From: Allomuricauda sp.
GTDB taxonomy: Bacteria > Bacteroidota > Bacteroidia > Flavobacteriales > Flavobacteriaceae
DNA: 64,000 nucleotides
Assembly: GCA_030148335.1 (NCBI GenBank)
Contig: JASBTQ010000038.1
Coordinates: 1 to 64,000, forward strand
Reading direction: 5' to 3'
Under the pieces are notes generated by a model, which saw only the letters and a list, made by a program, of their open reading frames with translations, made no database searches and was not told the origin of the DNA. The position numbers were made by a program, and so were the translations under genes. This document shows, in pieces, positions 36,247-44,438 of the stretch (positions within the stretch are counted from its first letter, which is position 1; each line of letters opens with the position of its first letter).

Positions 36247-37578
36247 TTATTGATTCAATATGGTTTCCAGTTCGATTTTCTTGTTGATGACATCTACCAT
36301 GGATTGCAGGTATTCCTGCTGGGTGGAGTACAATTGGGTCTGGGCCTGTCTCAGGTCGAAACTGGTGGCCAATCCTTCCTCATACTTGATCTGGTTCTTC
36401 CTTTCAATGCGTTCGGCCAACTCCAGATTTTCCTTTGAGGTGCCGTACTGCTCTATGGAAAGGATGTAATCGCTCTTGGCACTCTCCAACTGAAGACGCA
36501 CCTGTGCCTGGGTCTCCGTAAACTGGGTCTTGGCCTTTTCCAGCGCTATTTTGGCCCGCTGGGTGGTGGCACTTCTTCCCAAAGAACTGAAAATGGGGAT
36601 GTTCAGGTCCACACCCAAAATGGACGATGCAAACCACTGTTGTCCACTGCTCAAGAAGTTGAAATCGTCACTGAAGGAGTTTCCCCCGTAGTTCACAAAA
36701 GCATTCAACGTAGGCAGCGCGTAGCTTTTTGCCAATTTCAATTCCAATGCCCGCTGCTCGTTCAGGTTGGCCGCCAATTTGTAATCGATATTGTTCTCAA
36801 TGTTGAATTCGGTGTCCAGTAACCCAAGGTCGATCTGCTTTTGCGTAAGGTCGTCCAAATTCTCGGTCAGGACCGTAGGTGCATCGATGGGGATCCCCAA
36901 CATCAGGTTCAGCATCTGCAAGGTGATCTTTTCCAACCGCTTTGCATTCTTCAATTGGTTCTCCACAGAGGAGAGCGTTATCTGCAATTGGTCCACACTC
37001 TCTTCATCTCCAAGACCGTTCTCAAAGATGCGCTTGGTCTCATAGAGGTTTTTTTCCAAGGTGGCCTTGTTCCTTTCGGAGATCAGGACACTTTCTTGGG
37101 CCAACAGCACATTGCCGTAGGCCTCCACAACGGATTTCCGCACTTCCAGTTCCGTTTTTTCCTTGTTGTTCTGGCTATAGTCCAAAAAAGTTTTGGTGGC
37201 CTGTACGCCCACAATGTAGGATCCGTCGAAGATCTTTTGGCGCAATGTGGCCGTGGCGGACATGGATTGTGCCTGTCCAAAGACTACTTCCTGGTAGGTT
37301 CCCGGTTCGCCACCGAAGAATTCCGCCGGAATCTGTGAAACGGGCTGTTTCAATTGGTTCTGATAGCTTACCGCTCCCGATATCTGGGGAAGGCCCGTGG
37401 CAATGGTCTCCCATTTTTGCTTTTGGGCATCCTCAATGTCCCGGGAAGCGTTGATGGCGCTGTAGTTGTGCTCCAAGGCATAGGCAATGGCCTCATCCAT
37501 GCTGAAACTGTGGATGGTATCCTGGGCCGATATGAGCCAAGGCAATAGTAAAAAAAGGCTGATTAGGGTTGTTCGCAT
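36247..37578 (-). CDS. TolC family outer-membrane efflux protein
   Basis: 443 aa with signal peptide (LISLFLLLPWLISAQ) and the TolC layout: two OEP repeats with long alpha-helical hairpins (residues about 120-230 and 330-440). It forms the outer-membrane duct of the RND pump encoded downstream. The start codon directly abuts the tetR stop (37579-37581) and the adaptor begins 25 bases after this gene ends, so the four genes are one operon. Confidence 0.92.
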   Translation of the reverse strand: MRTTLISLFLLLPWLISAQDTIHSFSMDEAIAYALEHNYSAINASRDIEDAQKQKWETIATGLPQISGAVSYQNQLKQPVSQIPAEFFGGEPGTYQEVVFGQAQSMSATATLRQKIFDGSYIVGVQATKTFLDYSQNNKEKTELEVRKSVVEAYGNVLLAQESVLISERNKATLEKNLYETKRIFENGLGDEESVDQLQITLSSVENQLKNAKRLEKITLQMLNLMLGIPIDAPTVLTENLDDLTQKQIDLGLLDTEFNIENNIDYKLAANLNEQRALELKLAKSYALPTLNAFVNYGGNSFSDDFNFLSSGQQWFASSILGVDLNIPIFSSLGRSATTQRAKIALEKAKTQFTETQAQVRLQLESAKSDYILSIEQYGTSKENLELAERIERKNQIKYEEGLATSFDLRQAQTQLYSTQQEYLQSMVDVINKKIELETILNQ

Positions 37579-38184
37579 TTATTCTTGATTTGAATTGATG
37601 ATTGAGTTCAATATTTTTCTTCCTTTTGGGGTCACAATACCCCTGAGATGGTATTCCAGATAATAATCCAAAATTTGCGCCTTGCTGAATATTTCCGTGG
37701 GGAACAGGCTGTTGTCCTTGATGCTGGTCACTCCCGAAAAATAGATCCTTGACACAAATTCCACGTTCAGGTTGTCCCTATAGATGCCCATTTCCATACC
37801 TCTCCTCACATTGTCCGCCACACAGCCATGCATGGAATCATACTGCTTTTGTTTCAGGGCTTCATGGATCTTGGGATAATATTTCTGCAATTGGTACACT
37901 GGGGACGATTTTTCGTCCTTTAGGTGCACCATGACAAACTTTTTGATCTCATAGAGTTCTTCAATGGGGTTTTTTTGGTGTGAAACGATATGGTCTATCC
38001 CTGAGGTGATGATATCGCACATGGTCATGGTGGCTTCCTCCACCAATTCGGTCTTGTTCCTGAAATGGGAATAGATGGTCTTCTTTGAAATGCCCATCTC
38101 ATTGGCCAGATCGTCCATGGTCACGCTCTTAAAACCTAGGTTGATGAACAGCTCCGTTGCTTTGTGTATGATTTTTTCCCGCAT
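37579..38184 (-). CDS. TetR/AcrR family transcriptional regulator of the efflux operon
   Basis: 201 aa from the ATG at 38184 (MREKIIHKATELF). The N-terminal helix-turn-helix is MDDLANEMGISKKTIYSHFRNK, a canonical TetR domain; the C-terminal ligand-binding part is unassigned. It is first in the operon tetR-tolC-MFP-RND. Directly upstream, a 34-bp palindrome overlaps its promoter, so it very probably represses its own operon until a ligand binds. An open extension of 13 codons upstream would run into the promoter and is rejected. Confidence 0.93.
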   Translation of the reverse strand: MREKIIHKATELFINLGFKSVTMDDLANEMGISKKTIYSHFRNKTELVEEATMTMCDIITSGIDHIVSHQKNPIEELYEIKKFVMVHLKDEKSSPVYQLQKYYPKIHEALKQKQYDSMHGCVADNVRRGMEMGIYRDNLNVEFVSRIYFSGVTSIKDNSLFPTEIFSKAQILDYYLEYHLRGIVTPKGRKILNSIINSNQE

Positions 38185-38193
38185 AATGTGGGG

Positions 38194-38224
38194 CAAAAGT
38201 AATCTAGGAAACTTTAAAAACAAA
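38194..38224 (-). promoter_or_regulatory. Promoter of the tetR-efflux operon
   Basis: On the minus strand TTTG (38221-38224) and TACTTTTG (38194-38201) are separated by exactly 19 bases, a textbook Bacteroidota -33/-7 pair, ending 9 bases before the tetR ATG. The short distance implies a very short leader. Confidence 0.8.
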
Positions 38225-38237
38225 AAAAGTTTCCTAG
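38204..38237. promoter_or_regulatory. TetR operator palindrome
   Basis: Perfect 12-base arms CTAGGAAACTTT (38204-38215) and AAAGTTTCCTAG (38226-38237) with a 10-base A-rich spacer. It covers the -33 element and the spacer of the operon promoter, a position that would block RNA polymerase. Confidence 0.8.
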
Positions 38238-38405
38238 GTTTTACATTTTTTTAACGAGAGCTTTGTTCTTGGATTTCAATTGGAAACCTTTAGGACAGAT
38301 TGTTCAGACAGTCGGTCCGTATCGGTATTGTTGGAGCTTTTTGACCCCAGGTTCCAAAAAAAGGGAATATACCTGTGGAGGTACCTTTCCTTAAGGTTGT
38401 TCTTT

Positions 38406-38828
38406 TTACTTGGTATCATGATTTTCGTTTTTGATTCTTTCCACGTATGCCTGGAAGGCTTCTTCTCCCTCTTCCTTCCAGAATTGGTCGTAATGTTTCC
38501 ATTCATCAAAGTCCCTTCTCAGCGAGCCGCACCTGTTGGACGACTTTACTTTCGATTTGTGACGCGGACCGCCCCCTTTTTTTCCTCCGCCGCCAAATCC
38601 AAAAAGGAGTTTGGCCAGTACAAAGATGCCCAGTGCCTGCCAGTAGGTGATGGTGGACAGTCCAAAAAGGTCGGGCATCAACCAGTTCCACAATCGCATC
38701 AGAAGGTAGTTTGCCAAGAGCAGCATTGCCGCTCCGAAGAGTACCATGGCAATTACCTTTACGATTTTCTTCACTTTGTGCTCCACCTTTTTTTCCACAT
38801 GTCTTTCAAAGTCATTTTTACGTTCCAT
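38406..38828 (-). CDS. 2TM-domain membrane protein
   Basis: 140 aa. An amphipathic N-terminal helix rich in Lys/Glu (FERHVEKKVEHKVKKIVK) leads into a hydrophobic helix (AMVLFGAAMLLLANYLL), then a second helix (TYWQALGIFVLAKLLFGFG) and a Gly-rich turn GGGGKKGGGP followed by a charged cytoplasmic tail. This matches the 2TM family common behind ECF sigma factors in flavobacteria, where it may act as a membrane anti-sigma-like partner; that role is inferred. It overlaps the sigma factor gene by 11 bases. Confidence 0.72.
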   Translation of the reverse strand: MERKNDFERHVEKKVEHKVKKIVKVIAMVLFGAAMLLLANYLLMRLWNWLMPDLFGLSTITYWQALGIFVLAKLLFGFGGGGKKGGGPRHKSKVKSSNRCGSLRRDFDEWKHYDQFWKEEGEEAFQAYVERIKNENHDTK

Positions 38829-39366
38829 AATTCGATTCTTTTATGTTTTCCAAACTTTTTGATAATTCCGACATGGCCCGGTGCCTTCTGGACATCAATG
38901 TCCCTGAGGGTATGCCGGTCCGTTCGGCCAATTCTTTATAGGTATATCCTTCAAAATCAATGGCGATCACAATGTCCCTGTACACCGGTTTCAAGTCTGT
39001 TATGGCCTTTTTGAGGGCCGCTTCCATTTCAGGGGAATAACTATTGTCCGCATCGCCATAGAACAGTTCTGCAAATTCCTGCCACTGTTGGTCTATGTCC
39101 TCACTGGGGAGCTTTCTTTCCTTTTTGCCCCTCATGATGTCTATGATCCTGTTGCGTATGGCGTTGTACACAAACCCACCGATGTTGTTGATGGGCATGG
39201 CATCGTCCGCACGCGAAAATATCCGAAGGGCAACATCCTGTACAATATCCTCCGCATCCCTTTCCGAAGTGTCCCGGATCTTGGATTGCACATACGACCT
39301 CAACGAACTGTATTCCTCGTTGAAAAAGGTGCTAAGGTTGTTATGGTTCTCTGTTGGGCCAGCCAC
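38818..39366 (-). CDS. RNA polymerase sigma factor, ECF-type
   Basis: 182 aa. Region 2 is DAEDIVQDVALRIF with NNIGGFVYNAIRNRIIDIMR (residues about 38-80); region 4 is LKPVYRDIVIAIDFEGYTYKELAERTGIPSGTLMSRRHRAM, a helix-turn-helix near residues 125-165. Translation appears to start at GTG (39364-39366), immediately after an in-frame TGA. An out-of-phase ATG mini-ORF of four codons (ATGAATCATTTTTGA) ends exactly there (TGAGTG), which could couple or dampen initiation. Presumably controls a stress regulon and is paired with the 2TM protein. Confidence 0.88.
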   Translation of the reverse strand: MAGPTENHNNLSTFFNEEYSSLRSYVQSKIRDTSERDAEDIVQDVALRIFSRADDAMPINNIGGFVYNAIRNRIIDIMRGKKERKLPSEDIDQQWQEFAELFYGDADNSYSPEMEAALKKAITDLKPVYRDIVIAIDFEGYTYKELAERTGIPSGTLMSRRHRAMSELSKSLENIKESNYGT

Positions 39367-39636
39367 TCAAAAATGATTCATTGCTCTCTTCATTGATAGA
39401 GACGAAGAATTTCAAATCTATTGCAATTTTTGAGCAAAATTTTTTTCATTGATGTGCATTTTGGCTTTTGGTTGCCCTGTTTTGGGTTGAAAATCAAATG
39501 AGTGTCAAAGTGCAAGCACAAGTTCAAGCTCAGATCCATCAGTCCAATATTCGAACAATCCCATCACTTCATATTCCATAAAAATCCAAGCAGCAAGAAC
39601 TCCCAACGATTCCCTTTCTTTTCCATTTTTTGAATG

Positions 39637-39644
39637 TATTTTTG
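39637..39644 (+). promoter_or_regulatory. Bacteroidota -7 box (TATTTTTG) of the polyprenyl synthase gene
   Basis: Perfect TAnnTTTG match only 5 bases before the ATG at 39650, which would give an almost leaderless transcript. The rest of the 283-bp gap (39367-39636) shows no gene. Confidence 0.45.
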
Positions 39645-39649
39645 GCCCT

Positions 39650-40633
39650 ATGTCTGAAACTCAATTCATCGATACGTACAGGGACGGTTTTGTGGCCCAT
39701 TTGAAGGCCCGTACTGCCATGACCGAACCCCAAAACCTATATGCTCCCATACAATATATCCTGGGGCTGGGTGGAAAACGGTTGCGCCCCATCCTCACCT
39801 TGATGACCGCAGAACTTTTTGGGGGGAAAGTGGAGGAGGCCATGGATGCCGCTTTGGCCGTGGAAATGTTCCATAATTTTTCATTGGTGCATGATGATAT
39901 CATGGACGATGCCCCGCTCCGAAGGGGTAAGGTCACTGTTCATGAAAAATGGGACGTGAACACAGGAATCCTTTCCGGGGATGCCATGTTGATCCTTTCC
40001 TATCAATTCTTTGAAAGCTACCCGCCTGAAATGTATAAGGAACTCACCTCGCTTTTCAGCAAAACGGCCATTGAGGTCTGCGAGGGGCAGCAGTACGATG
40101 TGGATTTTGAGACCCGGGACGATGTCACCATTCCCGAATACATCAAAATGATCGAGTACAAGACCTCCGTTTTGGTGGCTACCGCCATGAAAATGGGAGC
40201 CCTTGTGGCCAAAGCGCCCCAAAAAGATGCGGACGCCATTTACGAATTCGGGAGAAACCTTGGTATCGCTTTCCAGTTGCAGGATGACTTTCTGGATGCT
40301 TTTGGAGACCCTGAGACCTTTGGCAAACAGGTCGGTGGGGACATTAGGGAGAACAAGAAGACCTTTTTGTACCTAAAAGCATTGGAAAAGGCGAACAAAC
40401 AGGACAAAGAAAGCCTTTTGCACCTTTATTCCATTAAACCTGAGGATTCCACGGCCAAAGTTGAAGCGGTCACGTCCATTTTTGAGGAAAGCGGTGCTGT
40501 TGAGTTGACCAAGGAGGCTATCAGTGCGTTTACCCAGAAGGCCTTTGATGAGTTGGAAAAAATTGATTTGCCGAAGGAAAGCAAAGCTTTGCTCATAAAG
40601 TTTGGTGAAGGCCTGATGCAGCGCACCGTTTAG
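39650..40633 (+). CDS. Polyprenyl (isoprenyl) diphosphate synthase
   Basis: 327-aa all-helical prenyltransferase. The first aspartate-rich motif is LVHDDIMDDAPLRRG (DDIMDD) near residue 82 and the second is LQDDFLDAFGD near residue 208; GGKRLRPILTLM is the conserved N-terminal substrate motif. It elongates isoprenoid diphosphates by condensing isopentenyl diphosphate. Chain length (C15, C20 or longer) is set by residues I cannot judge reliably. Its stop overlaps the lycopene cyclase stop by 4 bases; the context suggests geranylgeranyl diphosphate for carotenoids. Confidence 0.92.
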   Translation: MSETQFIDTYRDGFVAHLKARTAMTEPQNLYAPIQYILGLGGKRLRPILTLMTAELFGGKVEEAMDAALAVEMFHNFSLVHDDIMDDAPLRRGKVTVHEKWDVNTGILSGDAMLILSYQFFESYPPEMYKELTSLFSKTAIEVCEGQQYDVDFETRDDVTIPEYIKMIEYKTSVLVATAMKMGALVAKAPQKDADAIYEFGRNLGIAFQLQDDFLDAFGDPETFGKQVGGDIRENKKTFLYLKALEKANKQDKESLLHLYSIKPEDSTAKVEAVTSIFEESGAVELTKEAISAFTQKAFDELEKIDLPKESKALLIKFGEGLMQRTV

Positions 40634-41772
40634 AAAATCCTTCGGAACAGGGCCTTGATAAATGGAAGCGGTTTGGGGGCCGTGACAATTTTCAATTCTT
40701 CCCATAGATTTGTCTCGTTTTCGAGAAACTTCAGGATGAGCGAAGCCTTTCGTCTCCGGAACATCGACTCGAATATGTCGTGGCCCAAGTGATTGTTCCC
40801 ATGCAAAATGTCGAGCAAGAGCATGTCATAGAACATAAACCTGCTTTTTTGATGGAATTCGGACAAGCGTTTTCCCCCCTTTAGGTGTTCCACCAATTTG
40901 GGCACTTGCCTACTGGTGTTGTAAAAGGTATAGCCCGTGCTCGGTTTGGCCCATCCGCCCGCGATACCGATATGGAAAACAAGGTCTGTATTGTGTTGGT
41001 GGAAAGGGTAACAGGTCATGGGAATACTCCCGAATTCAGTTTCTTCGATGGTGTACTTGGCATCGCCAAAATGTGTGTTTATATATGTTTTGATGGCTTC
41101 TTCGTATTCGTTTTTTTCCAAGAGATGTTCTGAAAACAAAGTGTATTCCACCAAGGCTTCATTTTCCGAAAAGGGGAGTACATACATGAACCGGGTGTTG
41201 CCTTTTTGGGGCACGGAAAAGTCCATAAAGGTGACTTCTTTTGAATTGAAAACCAACCGGTCGGTTTTTATTTGCCATCCCAGAAAATGTTGCTGTAAAA
41301 CGGGGAATTTCTTTTGTTTTAAGAGGATGGAAGGGTCATAGCTACTGGAAAATACCGTTTGTCCCGAAAACTTTTGGTTGGTCGTGGACACCAGCACTTC
41401 ATTTTCCCACTCTTGAATGTCGAGCACTTCTTCTTGCACCCAAGTGATGTTGGGATAGGCTTTTACCTTTGGTAAAAAGTGATTGTAAAAATCAATCCCG
41501 CGGAGCATTTTGTAGGTGTAAGGCAGAATGGAAGTGGATTTTTGAAACTGTTGCCCACCCACGTAGATGTTGTCCCAGGTTTTGTGGATCAAATCATCAA
41601 ACTGGCCTTTGCCCCGTTCCCAAAAACACCAGGTACGGTCATTTTTGGTCTTGTGGTCCCTGTCCAGCACCAAAATGGATTTGGAGGCAAAGAACTCGTC
41701 CCCGCCCATGGCATCGGCCAACAAAAGGCCTGCGGCTCCCGCTCCTACAATGATGTAATCGTAATGGGACAT
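40630..41772 (-). CDS. crtY: Lycopene cyclase family protein
   Basis: 380 aa from ATG 41772 (MSHYDYIIVGAGAAG). The N-terminal FAD/NAD-binding motif is DYIIVGAGAAGLLLADAM, followed by DRTWCFWE-type NDRTWCFWERG, the cyclase signature, and the HIGIAGGWAKPSTGYTF segment conserved in CrtY. Converts linear lycopene to beta-carotene. A GTG codon five codons upstream is an alternative start. A zeaxanthin-type yellow pigment pathway is typical for these organisms; the other crt genes are not in this window. Confidence 0.9.
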   Translation of the reverse strand: MSHYDYIIVGAGAAGLLLADAMGGDEFFASKSILVLDRDHKTKNDRTWCFWERGKGQFDDLIHKTWDNIYVGGQQFQKSTSILPYTYKMLRGIDFYNHFLPKVKAYPNITWVQEEVLDIQEWENEVLVSTTNQKFSGQTVFSSSYDPSILLKQKKFPVLQQHFLGWQIKTDRLVFNSKEVTFMDFSVPQKGNTRFMYVLPFSENEALVEYTLFSEHLLEKNEYEEAIKTYINTHFGDAKYTIEETEFGSIPMTCYPFHQHNTDLVFHIGIAGGWAKPSTGYTFYNTSRQVPKLVEHLKGGKRLSEFHQKSRFMFYDMLLLDILHGNNHLGHDIFESMFRRRKASLILKFLENETNLWEELKIVTAPKPLPFIKALFRRIF

Positions 41773-41819
41773 GCCGTAAAAATACACATTGAAATGGGTC
41801 GCACCTTCAGAAATTCAAG

Positions 41820-43424
41820 CTATCCCACGTTGCCCAAGAAAATATAGACCGCCAAGGTGGCCAAGATTAGAAATATGCTGAATCCCTTGGCATATTTCCA
41901 TTGGGTCACATCCACGACACCTATATCGGTAATACTGAACGAATTGCTTCTTGGATAGAAATAGGAAACGAGGAGCATGACTAAAATGTTCAGTACAAAT
42001 TCAATTCCCCAAATGTGGACATAGTGCATATCGATTTGCCAAATAAAATTGGTAAAGACATAGAAGAACAAACCAAAAAGCAAACCTACTTTGGCCGCTT
42101 TGGCCGATACTTTGGGCAAAAAGAACCCAGCCAAGATCACCGTGGCCATGGGGATGAAGAAAATTCCGTTCAACTGCTGCAACAATTGATAGAGTCCGCG
42201 GGGAGCATGGGCAATAAAAGGCGCAATCCCGATGGCGAACAGGGCCAAGAGTGCAGAGGTGGATTTTCCAATTTTGACCAATCGCTTCTCGTTTGCATTT
42301 TTGTTGATGTATCGTTTATAGATGCCCAAGCTGAAAATGGTGGCCGCACTGTTCAATGCGCTGTTGAAGGTGCTCAAGATGGCCCCCATCAACACGGCTA
42401 CAAAAAAGCCGGTCATCCAAAAAGGCAACACTTGTTTTACTAGACTGGGATAGACCAGTTCTTTTTTATCGTAAAAGGTATCGCCGAAATAATAGAAGGC
42501 AATGATGCCCGGAAGTACAATGATCAAAGGCACCAAGATTTTTAAGAGGCCGGCATACAGCAATCCTTTTTGGGCCTCTTTAAGGCTTACCGCTCCCAAA
42601 ACCCGTTGGATGATGGACTGGTGCATGGTCCAGAAATACAGTTGGTTGATAATCAATCCTGTGAACAATACGCCAAAAGGCATGATGGCATCCCGGGAGC
42701 CTGGTCCCACAGAAACCTCGTCACTGACCACATCGAATTTTTCGGGGGCTTTTTCAAAAACCAAACGCAGGCCTTCCAGTATGTTGCCGTCCCCAATGTT
42801 CCACAAAGCCAATAATGGAATAGAAACTCCAGCTATCAACAGTCCAAAACCGTTAATGGTATCGGTGTAGGCCACCATTTTCAATCCACCAAAAATGGCA
42901 TAAACGGCGCCGATGAACCCCACAACGATAACCGTTAGCCAAAGTCCTTCGGTCTGGGTGATGCCCAACAAACCGGAAATATCAAAAATCTGCTCGATGC
43001 TGATGGCGCCGGAGTACAATACGATGGGCAAGAGGGTGGACACAAAGGAAACGATGAGCAAAAAGGCGATGATGGTCCTGGTAAGTCTGTCAAAGCGTTT
43101 TTCCAGAAATTCGGGGATGGTGGTGAGTCCCATTTTCAGGTATCGCGGGGCAAAATACAGGGCCGCGGCCACCAAGGCCAAAGCAGAGGTCACTTCCCAT
43201 GCGACGATGATTGCCCCATGTTTATAGGCATCCCCGTTCATGCCCACCAAATGTTCCGTGGAAATATTGGTCAACAACAGGGAACCGGCAATGACAATGC
43301 CAGTCAAACTTCGTCCACCCAAAAAATAACCGTCTTTGGTGGTGAAGTTGTCCTTTCGTAATTTCCAACTGGAGTACGCGGCAACAAAGGCCGTGAAGAC
43401 AAAAAAACTGATGAATGCTACCAT
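41820..43424 (-). CDS. Sodium:solute symporter (SSS/SGLT family), probable myo-inositol or sugar uptake
   Basis: 534-aa membrane protein of the SSS family with about 13-14 helices. The start ATKLRKDNFTTKDGYFLGGRSLTG-type loop (SWKLRKDNFTTKDGYFLGG), GSLLLTNISTEHLVGMNG and GVLFTGLIINQLYFWTMHQS are characteristic of SGLT-like sugar and inositol carriers. It follows the myo-inositol oxygenase gene after 3 bases, so inositol is the favoured substrate, by inference. Inner membrane. Confidence 0.9.
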   Translation of the reverse strand: MVAFISFFVFTAFVAAYSSWKLRKDNFTTKDGYFLGGRSLTGIVIAGSLLLTNISTEHLVGMNGDAYKHGAIIVAWEVTSALALVAAALYFAPRYLKMGLTTIPEFLEKRFDRLTRTIIAFLLIVSFVSTLLPIVLYSGAISIEQIFDISGLLGITQTEGLWLTVIVVGFIGAVYAIFGGLKMVAYTDTINGFGLLIAGVSIPLLALWNIGDGNILEGLRLVFEKAPEKFDVVSDEVSVGPGSRDAIMPFGVLFTGLIINQLYFWTMHQSIIQRVLGAVSLKEAQKGLLYAGLLKILVPLIIVLPGIIAFYYFGDTFYDKKELVYPSLVKQVLPFWMTGFFVAVLMGAILSTFNSALNSAATIFSLGIYKRYINKNANEKRLVKIGKSTSALLALFAIGIAPFIAHAPRGLYQLLQQLNGIFFIPMATVILAGFFLPKVSAKAAKVGLLFGLFFYVFTNFIWQIDMHYVHIWGIEFVLNILVMLLVSYFYPRSNSFSITDIGVVDVTQWKYAKGFSIFLILATLAVYIFLGNVG

Positions 43425-43427
43425 CCC

Positions 43428-44294
43428 TTAAAACCGAATGGTATCGGGCAGGTATTTGGCGGCCAAATCTTCATAATAGGGACGTAGTTCCTTTACATTG
43501 GGCTTCACAGGTGCCTTGGAATACAAATCGTAAGGGTTGAACTTATCCACCCACTTGAACATGGCGCGGTCATGGTCGTCCAACAAATGATCATAGGCAT
43601 GTTCCCGATGTTGGGAATAAAAGCTGTGGTACCGGATCATGTAGAGACCTTCCTCGGGCAAATAATCCTTCATGATGTGGTAGAGGTATTCGTCATGTCC
43701 CCAGGACATATGGACATTCTTCAACCCACAATTCTCCTTGTACACGCCGAGTTTGGTATTGAAACGTTCATCGGTATGGTCCGGATTGGCCTTGAAGAAT
43801 TCGGGATAGACAATTTTGTCCGAAAACTTGCAACCCACTGGGAAGGTATCGCCCACTACGGCCCATTGTGGTTCACCGAACAGGCAGAGTACTTTGCCCA
43901 AATCGTGCAGGAACCCGGTCAGTACGAACCAATCGGGGTGTCCATCGGCACGGATGGCCTCTGAAGTTTGCAAGAGGTGTTGGGTCTGGTCCAGATCGAT
44001 ATCGGGATCGGAATCGTCCACCAAGGTGTTCAGGTATTCCACAGCATCCCAAAGACTCATTTCCCTACGGTTGAGGGAAAGGAACTCTTTTTCCTTTTCC
44101 AGCACAAAATCATAGGTCTGAAAGGTATGGTTCATCCGATAGAATTCTTTCACGGTGTCCCGGGCGGGCTCATCGTAATTCCTGAATTCTTCCTTGGACT
44201 TACTGGTATTTTCGGGATAACGTTCCAATACGTCGTCTTCCCAGAGCTCCATCATGTCATGGGCTTCTTTCTTCTGTTGCTGGTTTAGTTCCAT
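43428..44294 (-). CDS. Myo-inositol oxygenase
   Basis: 288-aa diiron oxygenase of the HD-like MIOX fold, close to the length of the animal and plant enzymes. It cleaves myo-inositol with O2 to D-glucuronate. All six expected iron ligands are seen: the His in RADGHPDWF, the HD pair in GFLHDLGK, the His in [11 protein letters not shown], the His in MIRYHSFYS and the Asp in [14 protein letters not shown]. The lysine and substrate-contact residues near the C-terminus are also kept. It is coupled to an SSS importer, giving uptake followed by oxidation; downstream glucuronate genes are not in the window. Confidence 0.93.
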   Translation of the reverse strand: MELNQQQKKEAHDMMELWEDDVLERYPENTSKSKEEFRNYDEPARDTVKEFYRMNHTFQTYDFVLEKEKEFLSLNRREMSLWDAVEYLNTLVDDSDPDIDLDQTQHLLQTSEAIRADGHPDWFVLTGFLHDLGKVLCLFGEPQWAVVGDTFPVGCKFSDKIVYPEFFKANPDHTDERFNTKLGVYKENCGLKNVHMSWGHDEYLYHIMKDYLPEEGLYMIRYHSFYSQHREHAYDHLLDDHDRAMFKWVDKFNPYDLYSKAPVKPNVKELRPYYEDLAAKYLPDTIRF

Positions 44295-44438
44295 GAATGT
44301 GCAAATTGAGGGGATGTGCGCCCCGTTACCCTAAAAATAGGTTTTTTTTTGATCTATGGCTTACAAAACAGCATTTTAAGATTGAAGTTGTGGGTCAACT
44401 ACCTTTTGTTTTTATGTAAATCTGTATCATTTTTTGCC

